Source of the DNA: DATAOG01 sp963753685
GTDB taxonomy: Bacteria > Pseudomonadota > Alphaproteobacteria > Geminicoccales > Geminicoccaceae
DNA length: 64,000 bases
Direction: 5' to 3'
Assembly: GCA_963753685.1 (NCBI GenBank)
Contig: CAVWDE010000006.1
Span: forward strand, 310,001 to 374,000
The notes under the pieces were generated by a model that worked only from the letters and a program-made list of their open reading frames with translations, made no database searches and had not been told where the DNA came from. Each line of letters opens with the position of its first letter. Position 1 is the first letter of the stretch. Below are positions 23,776 to 32,568 of this stretch, one piece after another. Made by a program: the position numbers and the translations under genes.

Positions 23776-24492
23776 ATGGCATTCGGTCCCGATCCCCGTG
23801 TCGTCACGGGCCAGGTCGCCGTCGATCGCGTCGACGAAGGCCTGCGCAGGTATATGCTGTCCGTCTACAATTACATGGGCCTGGGGCTGGCGATCACCGG
23901 CCTGATCGCGTTCCTGGTGGCGTCGAGCCCGGCGCTCTACACGCCGATCTTCACGACCCCGCTGAAGTGGGTGGTGATGCTGGCACCGCTCGGCTTCGTG
24001 TTCTTCCTCGGCGCCAAGATCCGCACGATGAGCGTCGGCGCCGCCCAGATGACCTTCTGGGCGTTCGCGGCGGTCATGGGCCTGTCCATGGCGAGCATCT
24101 TCCTGGTGTTCACCGGCGCCAGCATCGCGCGCGTGTTCTTCATCACCGCCGGCATGTTCGGCGCGATGAGCATCTACGGTTACACCACCAAGCGCGATCT
24201 CTCGGCCTGGGGCTCATTCCTGTTCATGGGCCTGATCGGGATCATCATCGCGAGCGTGGTCAACCTGTTCATGGCGAGCTCGGCGCTGCACTTCGCGATC
24301 AGCGTGATCGGCGTCCTGGTGTTCACCGGGCTGACCGCCTTCGACACCCAGCGGATCAAGGAAGTGTACTACGAGCTCGACAGCTCCGATGTGGTCGCGC
24401 GCAAGGCGATCATGGGCGCGTTGAGCCTGTACCTCGACTTCATCAACATGTTCGTCATGCTGCTCCAGCTGTTCGGCTCGTCCCGTAACTGA
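23776..24492 (+). CDS. Bax inhibitor-1/YccA (TMBIM) family membrane protein
   Basis: 238 aa with seven hydrophobic segments. MLSVYNYMGLGLAITGLIAF (helix 1), VFTGLTAFDTQRIKEVYY (the conserved TAFDTQ region, about residues 182-199) and the C-terminal LSLYLDFINMFVMLLQLFG are diagnostic of BI-1/YbhL proteins. These are inner-membrane pH-dependent calcium-leak-type proteins in structural studies. Start at 23776 has AAGGAAG 7 nt upstream. A strong terminator follows the gene. Confidence 0.95.
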   Translation: MAFGPDPRVVTGQVAVDRVDEGLRRYMLSVYNYMGLGLAITGLIAFLVASSPALYTPIFTTPLKWVVMLAPLGFVFFLGAKIRTMSVGAAQMTFWAFAAVMGLSMASIFLVFTGASIARVFFITAGMFGAMSIYGYTTKRDLSAWGSFLFMGLIGIIIASVVNLFMASSALHFAISVIGVLVFTGLTAFDTQRIKEVYYELDSSDVVARKAIMGALSLYLDFINMFVMLLQLFGSSRN

Positions 24493-24519
24493 CGTCGTTC
24501 CCCGACGTGGCATCGGCGT

Positions 24520-24549
24520 AAAGGCCCGCGAGCATGCTCGCGGGCCTTT
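24520..24549. terminator. Strong bidirectional intrinsic terminator
   Basis: An uninterrupted inverted repeat AAAGGCCCGCGAGCA/TGCTCGCGGGCCTTT followed by TTTTGC lies between the convergent Bax-inhibitor and dienelactone hydrolase genes. It is the clearest rho-independent terminator in the window. Confidence 0.93.
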
Positions 24550-24580
24550 TGCTTGCGCACCCGGTAGCCGGGCGGCGGCC

Positions 24581-25351
24581 TCAGCCCTGGAGCTGCTTGG
24601 CCAGGAACGCGGTCGTGCGCGACCAGGCGAGCGCCGCATCCGCCTGGTCATAGCTCGCCCCGGTCGGATTGGCGAACGCGTGATTGGCGTCGTAGAAATA
24701 GATCTCGGCCGGCTTGCCGGCTTCGGCCAGCGCCTTCTTGAAGCCCTCGACCATGGCCACCGTGATGAACTTGTCCTGGGTGCCAAAGTGCCCGAGCACC
24801 GGACCTTTGAGGGCCGCGAGCTCGGCCGCCGACTGGGTGCAGCGGCCGTAGTAGATCACGGTCGCATCGACCGGCTCGGCGAGCGAGAGCGCGAGCGACC
24901 AGCCGCCGCCGAAGCACCAGCCGATCACGCCGAGCCTGCCGGTCGAGTCGGGATTGCTCTTCAGCCAGCGCGCCCAGGTCACCAGGGTGTCGGTCGCGAT
25001 CTTCGGGTCGACCGTCTTGGTCAGCGCCTGCGCCTGGTCCGGCGTGGTCGCGACCTGGCCGTCGTAGAGGTCGATCGCCAGGCCCAGATAGCCCTGGGCG
25101 GCGAAGTCGGCGGCGACCGACTTGATCTGATCGTTCAGGCCCCACCACTCGTGGATCAGGAGCACGGCCGGCGCCGGGCGCTCGGCCGGACGGGCGAGGG
25201 CCGCGCGCACCGTGCCGTGCGAGGTCTGCGTCTGCACGGTCTCAAGGGTCGCCGCCGCGGCGGCGGCGAGCTCCGGATTGGCCAGGACGACCGCGAGCGG
25301 CGCCAGGCCCGTGGCGCCAACGCCCTGGATGAAACGACGTCGTTGCAGCAT
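24581..25351 (-). CDS. Exported dienelactone hydrolase family protein
   Basis: 256 aa. MLQRRRFIQGVGATGLAPLAVV resembles a Tat signal (RRRFIQ). The catalytic triad is visible: Cys146 in GWCFGGG, Asp193 in GTQDKF and His224 in ANHAFANP. The oxyanion region is IHEWWGLN. The family hydrolyses dienelactone-like esters. The presumed export suggests a periplasmic substrate rather than chlorocatechol degradation, and no catabolic partners are present. Confidence 0.9.
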   Translation of the reverse strand: MLQRRRFIQGVGATGLAPLAVVLANPELAAAAAATLETVQTQTSHGTVRAALARPAERPAPAVLLIHEWWGLNDQIKSVAADFAAQGYLGLAIDLYDGQVATTPDQAQALTKTVDPKIATDTLVTWARWLKSNPDSTGRLGVIGWCFGGGWSLALSLAEPVDATVIYYGRCTQSAAELAALKGPVLGHFGTQDKFITVAMVEGFKKALAEAGKPAEIYFYDANHAFANPTGASYDQADAALAWSRTTAFLAKQLQG

Positions 25352-25472
25352 GCCATCCTCCGCTAGAACCTGTCTTTTGCGGGCCAGCTATGCCGGGTGG
25401 TGGTGGTGTCGTCCAGCCTCCGCCACATCCCGGTCGCGCCAACGTGACCGGCCGGCCGGGTGCGGCGCGCTG

Positions 25473-26462
25473 GTGCCCGCCCTGCTGGCGGCGCTGGCAC
25501 TCGGCGGCTGCGCCCCGGCGAGCAAGGCCGCGGGCCCGCCCGCGGTTCAGGCCAGCCCGATGACCCTCGGCGGTCAGCCCGCCGACCGCGCGAAGCTCGG
25601 GCCGCTGCACTTCGAGGCGGGCTTCGTGCTCGGCTCGGCCGACCCGCGCTTTGGCGGCCTGTCCGGGCTGTGGCTGGCGCCGGATGGCGGCCGGCTGCTC
25701 GCCATCAGCGACCATGGCACGCTCTGGCGCGCCGACCTCGCGCACGGCCCCGACGGCCGGCTGACCGGCTTCAGCGGCTGGCAGGCGATCGCGCCTGGGC
25801 GCGCCCCAGGGGATCCGCGGGGAAGCGATGCCGAGGAACTGGCGGACGACGGCGCCGGCGGCCTCGTGATCGCCTACGAGGGCGTGCATCGCCTGCGCCG
25901 CGTGGCGCAGGACGATCCGAGCGGCCCCGCGCGTCCGCTGCCGACGCCAGCAGCCCTCGCGCGCCCGAGCAACACCGGCCTCGAGGCGCTGACCTTGCTG
26001 CCCGACGGCGCGCTGCTGGCGCTGGTCGAAGGCGGCGTGCTGACCGCCGATGGCGACCTCGCCGCCTGGCGGATCGCGGGCGATCAGATCCAGGCGCTCG
26101 GCTACGTCGCGAGCCGCGGCTTCGTGCCGACCGGCGCCGACCGCCTGGACGACACGATTTACGTGGTCGAGCGCAGTTTCTCGCTGCTGCGCGGCTTCGA
26201 GAGCCGGATCGTGACCTTGTCGGCAGCCGCCGTCCGGCCCGGCGCGCGCCTGGTCGGCCAAGTGCTCGCCGAGCTGCGCCCGCCGCTGGTCGGCGAGAAT
26301 TTCGAAGGCATCGCGGTCCGGCGCGGTCCGGACGGGCGGGTCCTGCTCTACCTGGTGTCGGACGACAATTTCATCGCCCTGCAGCGGACCCTGCTGCTGC
26401 AGTTCTCGCTGCCTGACCCGAACACCCCGGAGCCGCGCGGCGCGCCGGCCGCCGGCGCCTAG
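25473..26462 (+). CDS. Esterase-like activity of phytase family lipoprotein
   Basis: About 329 aa; a beta-propeller-like protein with LGSADPRFGGLSGLWLAPDGGRLLAISDHGTLWRADL near the N-terminus, NTGLEALTLLPDGALLALVEG and GENFEGIAVRRGPDGRVLLYLVSDDNF (about residues 275-300). These match the phytase-like family. LAALALGGC is a lipobox. The start is uncertain: GTG 25473 gives only a very short signal peptide without basic residues, and no convincing upstream start is seen. The stop overlaps the rpmB stop on the other strand. Confidence 0.8.
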   Translation: MPALLAALALGGCAPASKAAGPPAVQASPMTLGGQPADRAKLGPLHFEAGFVLGSADPRFGGLSGLWLAPDGGRLLAISDHGTLWRADLAHGPDGRLTGFSGWQAIAPGRAPGDPRGSDAEELADDGAGGLVIAYEGVHRLRRVAQDDPSGPARPLPTPAALARPSNTGLEALTLLPDGALLALVEGGVLTADGDLAAWRIAGDQIQALGYVASRGFVPTGADRLDDTIYVVERSFSLLRGFESRIVTLSAAAVRPGARLVGQVLAELRPPLVGENFEGIAVRRGPDGRVLLYLVSDDNFIALQRTLLLQFSLPDPNTPEPRGAPAAGA

Positions 26463-26770
26463 ACCGCTTCGGCCGGCGCGCTCTCGGGGGTCGCGCGGGC
26501 CGCGACCAGCCGGCGCTTGAAGCGGCGCAGCTCACCCGAGAGCTCGCTGTCGCTGCTCGCCAGCAGGAAGCCGTCGAGCCCGCCGCGGTGCTCGACCGTG
26601 CGCAGCGCGTGGGCGGTGATGCGCAGCCGGACGCTCTCACGGAGGGTCTCGCTGTACAGCCGCTGCCGGCGCAGATTGGGCAGAAAGCGCCGCCTGGTCT
26701 TGTTGTTGGCGTGGCTGACGTTGTTGCCCGTCAACACGCCCTTGCCGGTCAGCTCGCACCGTCGCGCCAT
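26459..26770 (-). CDS. rpmB: 50S ribosomal protein L28
   Basis: 103 aa. MARRCELTGKGVLTGNNVSHANNKTRRRFLPNLRRQRLYSETL is the canonical L28 start, with RLRITAHALRTVEHRGGLDGFLL following; the C-terminal 20 residues are a lineage-specific extension (ATPESAPAEAV). Monocistronic; its terminal 4 bases overlap the convergent phytase-like gene, leaving no room for a separate terminator. Confidence 0.97.
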   Translation of the reverse strand: MARRCELTGKGVLTGNNVSHANNKTRRRFLPNLRRQRLYSETLRESVRLRITAHALRTVEHRGGLDGFLLASSDSELSGELRRFKRRLVAARATPESAPAEAV

Positions 26771-26830
26771 CGCAAGAAGTCTCCGTCACGGTCTCAGGAT
26801 CGAGCGCGCCGGCCACCCGGCGCCAGCGGT

Positions 26831-26859
26831 TACCTAGAAGCCGCCCGAACAAAGGTCAA
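26831..26859 (-). promoter_or_regulatory. Candidate rpmB promoter
   Basis: On the minus strand TTGACC (26859-26854) and TAGGTA (26836-26831) are separated by 17 nt, about 60 nt upstream of the rpmB start. Confidence 0.45.
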
Positions 26860-26951
26860 GCCTCGGCCGGCGGCGACGCCACCGCCGCGCGCGGAAGCGG
26901 CGCGCGGTCCGCCGGACCGGTCACGCTCGGGCCCGAGGGCCCCATGCCCGG

Positions 26952-29291
26952 TCACGTCGACTCCAGCTTCCCGGGCGCAGCGCGGTGCGCGGTCAGCCAA
27001 CGGCCGATCTCGGTCGCGCTCAAAGGGCGTGCGACCCCGTGGCCCTGGACCGCATCGCAGCCCAGGGCGCGCAGCGCCGCGACCTGGGCCTCGGTCTCGA
27101 CGCCCTCGGCGACCACACGCAGCCCCAGGCGGTGACCGAGCTCGATCAGCGAGCGCACGATCGCCGCGTCCGGCGGCGCGGCGAGGCCGGCCACGAACGA
27201 GCGGTCGATCTTCAAGATGTCGAGCGGGAAGCGCTTGAGGTGCGTGAGGCTGGCGTAGCCGGTGCCGAAGTCGTCGAGCGCCAGGGTCACGCCCATGCGA
27301 CGCAGGGCTTCGAGGGTGGTCTGGACGCGCTCGACCTCGTGGAGCATGCTGCTTTCGGTCAGCTCCAGCTCGAGGCGCCCGGCCGGCAAGCCGCTGTCGT
27401 CGAGGATGCGAGCGACCTGGGTCACCAGATCCGGCTGGCTGAGCTGGCTGGCCGCGACGTTGACCGCGACCCGCACCGGCCGCTCCCCGCCCGGCCACTC
27501 GACGGCGACCCGACAGGCCTCGGTCAGCGCCCACTCGCCGATGGTGGCGATCTGGCCGCTCGACTCCGCGAGTTTGATCAGGGTCTCGGGGTCGACCGCG
27601 CCGAACTCCGGGTGGTGCCAGCGCAGCAGCGCCTCGATCGCGCCGACGTGCTCGGGCTGGAGGTCCAGCTGCGGCTGATATTCGAGCCTGAGCTGGCCGC
27701 GGGAGATGGCGCGGGCGAGATCGCGCTTGAGGCTCTGCAGCTGGTCGAAGTCGTGCTTGATCTTGGTGCCGAAGCGCTGGCAGCCGCCGCCCGCGGCCTT
27801 GGCCCGATACATCGCCAGATCGGCATTCTGCAGGAGCGCCTCGGGGCTCTGGCCGTCGGTTGGGAACAGGGCGATCCCGAGGCTCGCGCGCGGCTGCCAG
27901 ACGCCGGCGGCGAGCCCGAAGGGACGATCGAGCTGGCTCGAGATCTTGTCGGCGATCAGGGCCGCCGCCTCGGCATCGGGCAGATCGGACAGCACCAGTG
28001 CGAACTCGTCGCCGCCGATCCGGGCCACCGTATCGCTCTCGCGCAAGGCCGCGCGCATGCGCTCGCCGACCTGGTTGAGCACGTCGTCGCCGATCCGGTG
28101 GCCGAAGGCGTCGTTGACCTCCTTGAACTTGTCCAGGTCGACCAGGACGACCGCCAGCAGGCTGCGGTCGCGCCGGCAGCGCGCCATCGCCTGACGCAGG
28201 CGATCTTGAAAGAGCAGCCGGTTGGGCAGGCCGGTGAGCGAGTCGTGCTGGGCAAGGTGCAGCATGCGGGCTTCGGTCCGCTTGCGTTCGGTGATGTCGG
28301 TCGAGGTACTGACGAAGCCGCCGCCCGGCATCGGGCTGCGCTCGACCTCGAGGAACCGCTGCTCGGCGCCCGGCTGCTCGAAGCGGGCGGGCGCCGGCCG
28401 CCGGCCCGACAGCCGCAGCCGCTCATCGACGGCGGGGCCGAACTCGCCGCCCCGCGCCAGATCATGGCGCAGAAAATCGCTGAGCGGCGTGCCCCGGCGA
28501 TAGAGCTCGGGCGGATAGCCATGCAGCTCCCGATGGCGCGCGTTCCAGGTCGCGAGCCGGCCGTCGCGCTCGAACACGGCCACCCCTTGATGGACGTGCT
28601 CGAAGGTCGCCTCGAGCTGGCCGGACTTTTCGCTGAGAGCGGTCACCAGGTCCTGATTCTCGACCGCCAGGCGGACCGAGGCGACCAGCGACGCGTTGAC
28701 CGACCGGCCAAGCACGGCCATCCCCGCCAGGTAGAGAACCACCAGGGTCGCCATCACCAGATGCGGCTGATCGCCCTCCAGGACCAAACGCACGGCGTAG
28801 GGCACCAGAGTGCAGACCGAGAACGCGATGTAGGCCGGCATGTGGCCGGTGAGCGCGGTGACCGAGCCGCCGACCATGCCGGCCATGACGAACGGCAGAA
28901 AGACCTGCGCGGGCCACAACCCCGGCGCGTAGAGCAGAACCCCGGCCAAGCCCCACGCGGCGCCGGTCGCGGCCGCGCCCAAGGTGAAGCGCCGGGCCCA
29001 GACCGGCGCCGTGGCGACATCCGCCGGCGCGCCCCGGAAGGCTCGCCAGGACCAGAGACGCAGCGCCAAGGTCAGCAGCATCGCAAGCAGCCAGCCTGCG
29101 AGCACGAGCGGCCGCTGGTGGCCGACGAACACCGTCGCGGTGCCCAGGGCAACGGCAAGATTGAGGCCGGTGACGACCGGCAGGCGCTCGAACAGCCCGC
29201 CGAGCAGCAACGCCTCGGCACGCCCGACCGCGATCGGGGAGGCGATCTCAGCTTTGGCCACTTGGCTCTCTCTGATCGACACAGGCGCCAT
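26952..29291 (-). CDS. Membrane-bound PAS-GGDEF-EAL cyclic-di-GMP protein
   Basis: 779 aa. About six hydrophobic segments fill residues 30-205, followed by a short helix and a PAS domain (about 225-335, ending GGGFVSTSTDITERKR). A GGDEF domain has an intact RIGGDEFAL motif and an RESD inhibitory I-site five residues before it. The EAL domain has intact EALLRWHHP, DDFGTGYASL and KIDRSFV. Both diguanylate cyclase and phosphodiesterase motifs look functional, so net activity cannot be predicted. No signalling partner is adjacent; it is divergent from the phasin gene. Confidence 0.94.
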   Translation of the reverse strand: MAPVSIRESQVAKAEIASPIAVGRAEALLLGGLFERLPVVTGLNLAVALGTATVFVGHQRPLVLAGWLLAMLLTLALRLWSWRAFRGAPADVATAPVWARRFTLGAAATGAAWGLAGVLLYAPGLWPAQVFLPFVMAGMVGGSVTALTGHMPAYIAFSVCTLVPYAVRLVLEGDQPHLVMATLVVLYLAGMAVLGRSVNASLVASVRLAVENQDLVTALSEKSGQLEATFEHVHQGVAVFERDGRLATWNARHRELHGYPPELYRRGTPLSDFLRHDLARGGEFGPAVDERLRLSGRRPAPARFEQPGAEQRFLEVERSPMPGGGFVSTSTDITERKRTEARMLHLAQHDSLTGLPNRLLFQDRLRQAMARCRRDRSLLAVVLVDLDKFKEVNDAFGHRIGDDVLNQVGERMRAALRESDTVARIGGDEFALVLSDLPDAEAAALIADKISSQLDRPFGLAAGVWQPRASLGIALFPTDGQSPEALLQNADLAMYRAKAAGGGCQRFGTKIKHDFDQLQSLKRDLARAISRGQLRLEYQPQLDLQPEHVGAIEALLRWHHPEFGAVDPETLIKLAESSGQIATIGEWALTEACRVAVEWPGGERPVRVAVNVAASQLSQPDLVTQVARILDDSGLPAGRLELELTESSMLHEVERVQTTLEALRRMGVTLALDDFGTGYASLTHLKRFPLDILKIDRSFVAGLAAPPDAAIVRSLIELGHRLGLRVVAEGVETEAQVAALRALGCDAVQGHGVARPLSATEIGRWLTAHRAAPGKLEST

Positions 29292-29401
29292 GATCCGGCC
29301 TACAGCCTATCCGGTTTGGCCCCCCTGGACCAATCCAATCGGCGCTCCGGCCGGCGCCTCCGCCGCTCGGTCAGGGGTCATCGTGGGGGTCGTGAATTTT
29401 T

Positions 29402-29474
29402 TTGCTGCAACGCACCATTTTTTTCTTGAACCTCCCGCAGGGCTGCCCCATATGGCTCATTGTGCAGTGCAACA
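29402..29474 (+). promoter_or_regulatory. Phasin promoter with flanking TGC-type (PhaR-like) sites
   Basis: TTGAAC (29426-29431), 17 nt, CATATG (29449-29454). TTGCTGCAACGCA (29402-29414) lies upstream and TGTGCAGTGCAACA (29461-29474) downstream, resembling the TGC-rich elements bound by PhaR repressors. The T-tracts at 29395-29424 are unusual in this GC-rich DNA. Confidence 0.55.
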
Positions 29475-29495
29475 TGAGCGGACGAGGAGAGAGCC

Positions 29496-29891
29496 ATGGC
29501 CGCCAAGACCCCCTTCAAGCCCCTGCCGATTCCGATGCTCGATGCCGACCGGCTGATCGCCGCCCAGCAGCGCAATCTCGATGCCTTCGCGAGCGCCAGT
29601 CAGATCGTCGTTGACGGCGTCAAGGCGATCACCCAGCGCCACAGCGAGCTGATGCAGTCCTCGGTCGACCAGTGGCTGGCCGCGAGCCAGGGCGCGCTCG
29701 CCGGCAAGCCGGTCGAGTTCAAGCCGGCCGACCAGATCGCGACCGCCAAGTCGACCTACGAGTCGGCGGTCAACAGCGCCAAGGAGCTGACCGAGATCGC
29801 GATGAAGGCCCAGAGCGAGGCGGTCGACGTCCTGACCAAGTGCGTGATGGCCAACATCGACGACCTGAAGTCGCTGGCCAAGGCTGCGTAA
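29496..29891 (+). CDS. Phasin family protein (polyhydroxyalkanoate granule-associated)
   Basis: 131 aa, helical, no signal peptide. RNLDAFASASQIVVDGVKAITQRHSELMQSSVDQW (about residues 26-60) and the KSTYESAVNSAKELTEIAMKAQSEAVDVL coiled segment match Phasin_2 proteins, which coat PHA granules. Start ATG 29496 has GGAGAGAGCC upstream. No pha biosynthesis genes lie in the window. The promoter has elements like PhaR-binding sites. Confidence 0.92.
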   Translation: MAAKTPFKPLPIPMLDADRLIAAQQRNLDAFASASQIVVDGVKAITQRHSELMQSSVDQWLAASQGALAGKPVEFKPADQIATAKSTYESAVNSAKELTEIAMKAQSEAVDVLTKCVMANIDDLKSLAKAA

Positions 29892-30127
29892 TGCCCGCAG
29901 CCGCGCGGCCTGGGCCCTGAGCCCGGCGCCGCGCGCGACGCCCCGACGCGCGGCGGCCCGACCGGGCCGCCGTTGGCGTCTGAAGCGACGCGCTTGCGCG
30001 GCGCCCGGCAAGCTGGCGGCGGCGCGTTGACGCCCTCCCGCCGCCACCTTACATACCAGCGATCCGAGGACCCGAGACGGACCAGCCACCCGCGCACGCG
30101 AGGGAGGGAGCCAGGTCGGATCGACTG

Positions 30128-31210
30128 ATGATCACCGCGCTCAGCGAACGCTCCAAGCAGATCTTCCGCCAGATCGTCGATACCTACGTCGAGACCGGCG
30201 AGCCGATCGGTTCGCGGACCATCGCGCGCCGGCCGGATCAGCACCTGTCGCCGGCGACCATCCGCAACATCATGGCCGATCTCGAGGACGCCGGTCTGTT
30301 GTTCGCGCCGCACACCTCGGCCGGGCGGGTGCCGACCGACCTCGGCTTTCGCATGTATGTCGATGGCCTGCTCGAGATCGGCAATCTGAGCGAGGAGGAC
30401 CGGGCCGGCATCGACGCCCGGTGCGCCGGCTCCGGGCGCAGCGTCGAGGCGATGCTGAGCGATGCCAGCGGCGCGCTCGCCGGGCTGTCGCACTATGCCG
30501 GCCTGGTGCTGGCGCCCAAGGGCGAGCACCCCTTCCGGCAGATCGAGTTCATCCCGCTCAGCCCCGGCCGCGCCCTGGTGGTCGTGGTCGCCAGCAACGG
30601 CATGGTCGAGAACCGGCTGATCGAGGTCCCGGTCGGGATCGGCGCCTCGAGCCTGGTCGAGGCCGGCAATTATCTGACCGCGCGCCTGACCGGCCGCTCG
30701 TTCGCCGAGGCCCGCGAGATCATCGAGCGCGAGATCGCCGAGCGCCGCAGCGAGCTCGACGCGCTGACCAGCAAGGTGGTCGAGGCCGGGCTCGTGACCT
30801 GGGCCGGCGAGCAGTCGGCCGACCACGGCGTGCTGATCGTGCGCGGTCAGGCCAAGCTCCTGGACGACGTCACCAACCTCGCCGAGCTGGAGCGGATCCG
30901 CGTCCTGTTCGACCTGCTGGAGACCAAGAGCAACCTGATCCGCCTGATCGAGCTGGTGCAGCGGGCGCAGGGCGTGCAGATCTTCCTTGGCGCCGAGAAC
31001 GACCTGTTCGCCATGACCGGCTGCTCGGTCGTGGCCGCACCCTATACGGTCGGCGACAAGGCGAACGCGGGACCGGCCAGAATCGTCGGCGCGATCGGCG
31101 TGATCGGGCCGATCCGCATGAACTACGCGCGCATCATCCCGATGGTGGATTACACCGCCCGGGTGGTCTCGCGCCTGCTGGGCAGTTCAGACCAAGAGTT
31201 GAGGCGATGA
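30128..31210 (+). CDS. hrcA: Heat-inducible transcription repressor HrcA
   Basis: 360 aa. SERSKQIFRQIVDTYVETGEPIGSRTIARR and LSPATIRNIMADLEDAGLLFAPHTSAGRVPTDLGFRMYVD form the N-terminal winged-helix DNA-binding domain. The GAF-like middle and IRMNYARIIPMVDYTARVVSRLL C-terminus are complete. It represses groESL/dnaKJ class genes through CIRCE sites. It overlaps grpE by ATGA. I could not find a CIRCE element upstream of it. Confidence 0.97.
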   Translation: MITALSERSKQIFRQIVDTYVETGEPIGSRTIARRPDQHLSPATIRNIMADLEDAGLLFAPHTSAGRVPTDLGFRMYVDGLLEIGNLSEEDRAGIDARCAGSGRSVEAMLSDASGALAGLSHYAGLVLAPKGEHPFRQIEFIPLSPGRALVVVVASNGMVENRLIEVPVGIGASSLVEAGNYLTARLTGRSFAEAREIIEREIAERRSELDALTSKVVEAGLVTWAGEQSADHGVLIVRGQAKLLDDVTNLAELERIRVLFDLLETKSNLIRLIELVQRAQGVQIFLGAENDLFAMTGCSVVAAPYTVGDKANAGPARIVGAIGVIGPIRMNYARIIPMVDYTARVVSRLLGSSDQELRR

Positions 31211-31896
31211 ATCAAAGACACTCCGAGGACTTCGACGGGCGGGAAGCAGCCGCGGCGGCCGGCGCCGAGAGCGCCGAGCCGGCGACCGATCAGGATCGGC
31301 CCGAAGCCGCGGCTGGGCGCGAGCCGGCCGCCGAGCCCCAGCCCGCGGCCGGCGAGGCCGAGCTCGCAGCCGAGCTGGCGGCGACCAAGGAGCGGCTGCT
31401 GCGCGCGCTCGCCGAGACCGAGAACCTGCGTCGCCGGGCCGCGCGCGAGGTCGAGGAGGCGCACAAATATGCGATCACCGGCTTTGCCCGCGAGCTGCTC
31501 GAGGTCGCCGACAATTTGAACCGGGCGCTCGCCAGCATCCCGCCGCATGCCCGCGAGCAGAGCGAGCTCGCCCGCAGCCTGGTCGACGGCGTGGCGCTGA
31601 CCGAGAAGAGCCTGCACGCCGCCTTCGAGCGTCACCAGATCGCCAAGGTGGTGCCCGAGCTCGGCGAGAAGTTCGACCACAACCGCCATCAGGCGATGCT
31701 CGAGCTCGAGACCGCCGACTTTGCGCCGGGCACGGTCGCCCAGGTCATGCAGCCGGGCTACGTGATCGCCGACCGCCTGCTCCGCCCGGCCCTGGTCGCG
31801 GTCGCCAAGGCCCCGCGCGCCCAGCCCGAGCCGGCCAACGGCGAGAGCCGCGTGATCCCGATCAAACCCGGCGACTGGCTCGACACGACGGCCTAA
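31207..31896 (+). CDS. grpE: Nucleotide exchange factor GrpE
   Basis: 229 aa. A 45-residue low-complexity acidic/Ala N-terminus leads into the coiled-coil dimer helix (LRALAETENLRRRAAREVEEAHKYAITGFARELLEVADNL). The C-terminal beta-domain has FDHNRHQAMLELETADFAPGTVAQVMQPGYVIADRLLRPALV. It promotes ADP release from DnaK; dnaK is not in the window. The ATG at 31207 overlaps the hrcA stop, so the two are co-translated. Confidence 0.97.
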   Translation: MNQRHSEDFDGREAAAAAGAESAEPATDQDRPEAAAGREPAAEPQPAAGEAELAAELAATKERLLRALAETENLRRRAAREVEEAHKYAITGFARELLEVADNLNRALASIPPHAREQSELARSLVDGVALTEKSLHAAFERHQIAKVVPELGEKFDHNRHQAMLELETADFAPGTVAQVMQPGYVIADRLLRPALVAVAKAPRAQPEPANGESRVIPIKPGDWLDTTA

Positions 31897-31914
31897 GAGC
31901 AGGTGAACGACCAC

Positions 31915-32111
31915 GTTTTGACCAGCGCGCATCGACGTCGGGAAGCAGCGCGTGCCGCCCTTCAGCGAATGATCCTGGTACCGCTCCGGCAAAGCGTCCT
32001 CGGCCAGGAACGACGAGATGAACTCGCGCAGCTTGCTCATGTCCTTGCTGCGGAGCGCTTGGCACGTTTCACATCGCGGCGGAATTGCCCGGAGCGGACC
32101 GGAACCCGCAC
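31915..32111 (-). pseudogene. Decayed YafQ-type toxin downstream of dinJ
   Basis: Starting at GTG 32111, the frame reads VRSGQFRRDVKRAKRS, like the N-terminus of YafQ-type RelE toxins, but soon stops (TGA at 32039-32037). The homology resumes in another frame as KDMSKLREFISSFLAEDALPERYQDHSLKGG, a typical YafQ middle. After that the catalytic C-terminus (HVEPDWLLIYR in family members) is unrecognisable. A frame break near 32047-32051 plus loss of the active-site end means no functional toxin. Confidence 0.8.
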
Positions 32112-32112
32112 C

Positions 32113-32370
32113 TTAGATGTCCAGGTCCTCGAACAACGCGTCGGCGGAGGCGAACCGCTTGCCCTTACCCTGCTCCAGCTCGGCCATGGCACGGCGGGTG
32201 GCGGCGTTTGGCACCTTGAGCTCGAACGGCAGGCGCTGCTCGTCGGCGACGCGCAGCATCAACAGGCGGATGGCGTCCGAGATCGAAAGCCCCATAGCCT
32301 GGAGCGCCGCCGCGGCACGCTTCTTGGTGGCGGTGTCGATCCGCGCGCGAACGACGGTATCGGCGGGCAT
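32113..32370 (-). CDS. dinJ: RelB/DinJ-family antitoxin, now without partner
   Basis: 85 aa. VVRARIDTATKKRAAAALQAMGLSISDAIRLLMLRV is the ribbon-helix-helix DNA-binding and dimerisation segment; the C-terminal half (LPFELKVPNAATRRAMAELEQG ... ALFEDLDI) is the toxin-wrapping tail of DinJ proteins. The gene is intact, but its toxin is decayed. A perfect inverted repeat upstream suggests that autorepression persists. Confidence 0.9.
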   Translation of the reverse strand: MPADTVVRARIDTATKKRAAAALQAMGLSISDAIRLLMLRVADEQRLPFELKVPNAATRRAMAELEQGKGKRFASADALFEDLDI

Positions 32371-32384
32371 CGCAGTCTCCTCAG

Positions 32385-32405
32385 TGTAGCCTGAATGTGG
32401 CTACA
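32385..32405 (-). promoter_or_regulatory. Inverted-repeat operator upstream of dinJ
   Basis: TGTAGCC-N7-GGCTACA is a perfect 7-bp inverted repeat starting 14 nt before the dinJ start codon, in the position expected for DinJ autoregulation. Confidence 0.6.
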
Positions 32406-32568
32406 GGTTGCCTGCGACGCAAGCCTGAGGCACGGAGTCGGGGACGAGCCTGGACCCTTCAGCGGCCGAATGGCCTTCAGGTCGGACGTTGGTACACACT
32501 CCCTCTCGGTTCCGGCCAGCTCACGCGAGGGGAGCGACGGGGTCGCGACTCCCTACGAACGCGCCTGA

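Noticed and set aside
26985..29429. An 814-codon plus-strand open frame opposite the GGDEF-EAL gene
   Set aside because: The minus-strand frame has intact GGDEF and EAL motifs; the plus-strand translation has no recognisable domain and a biased composition.
30000..30130. CIRCE element for HrcA upstream of hrcA
   Set aside because: I looked for TTAGCACTC-N9-GAGTGCTAA or a near match before hrcA and found none; its absence fits genomes where hrcA is not CIRCE-controlled.
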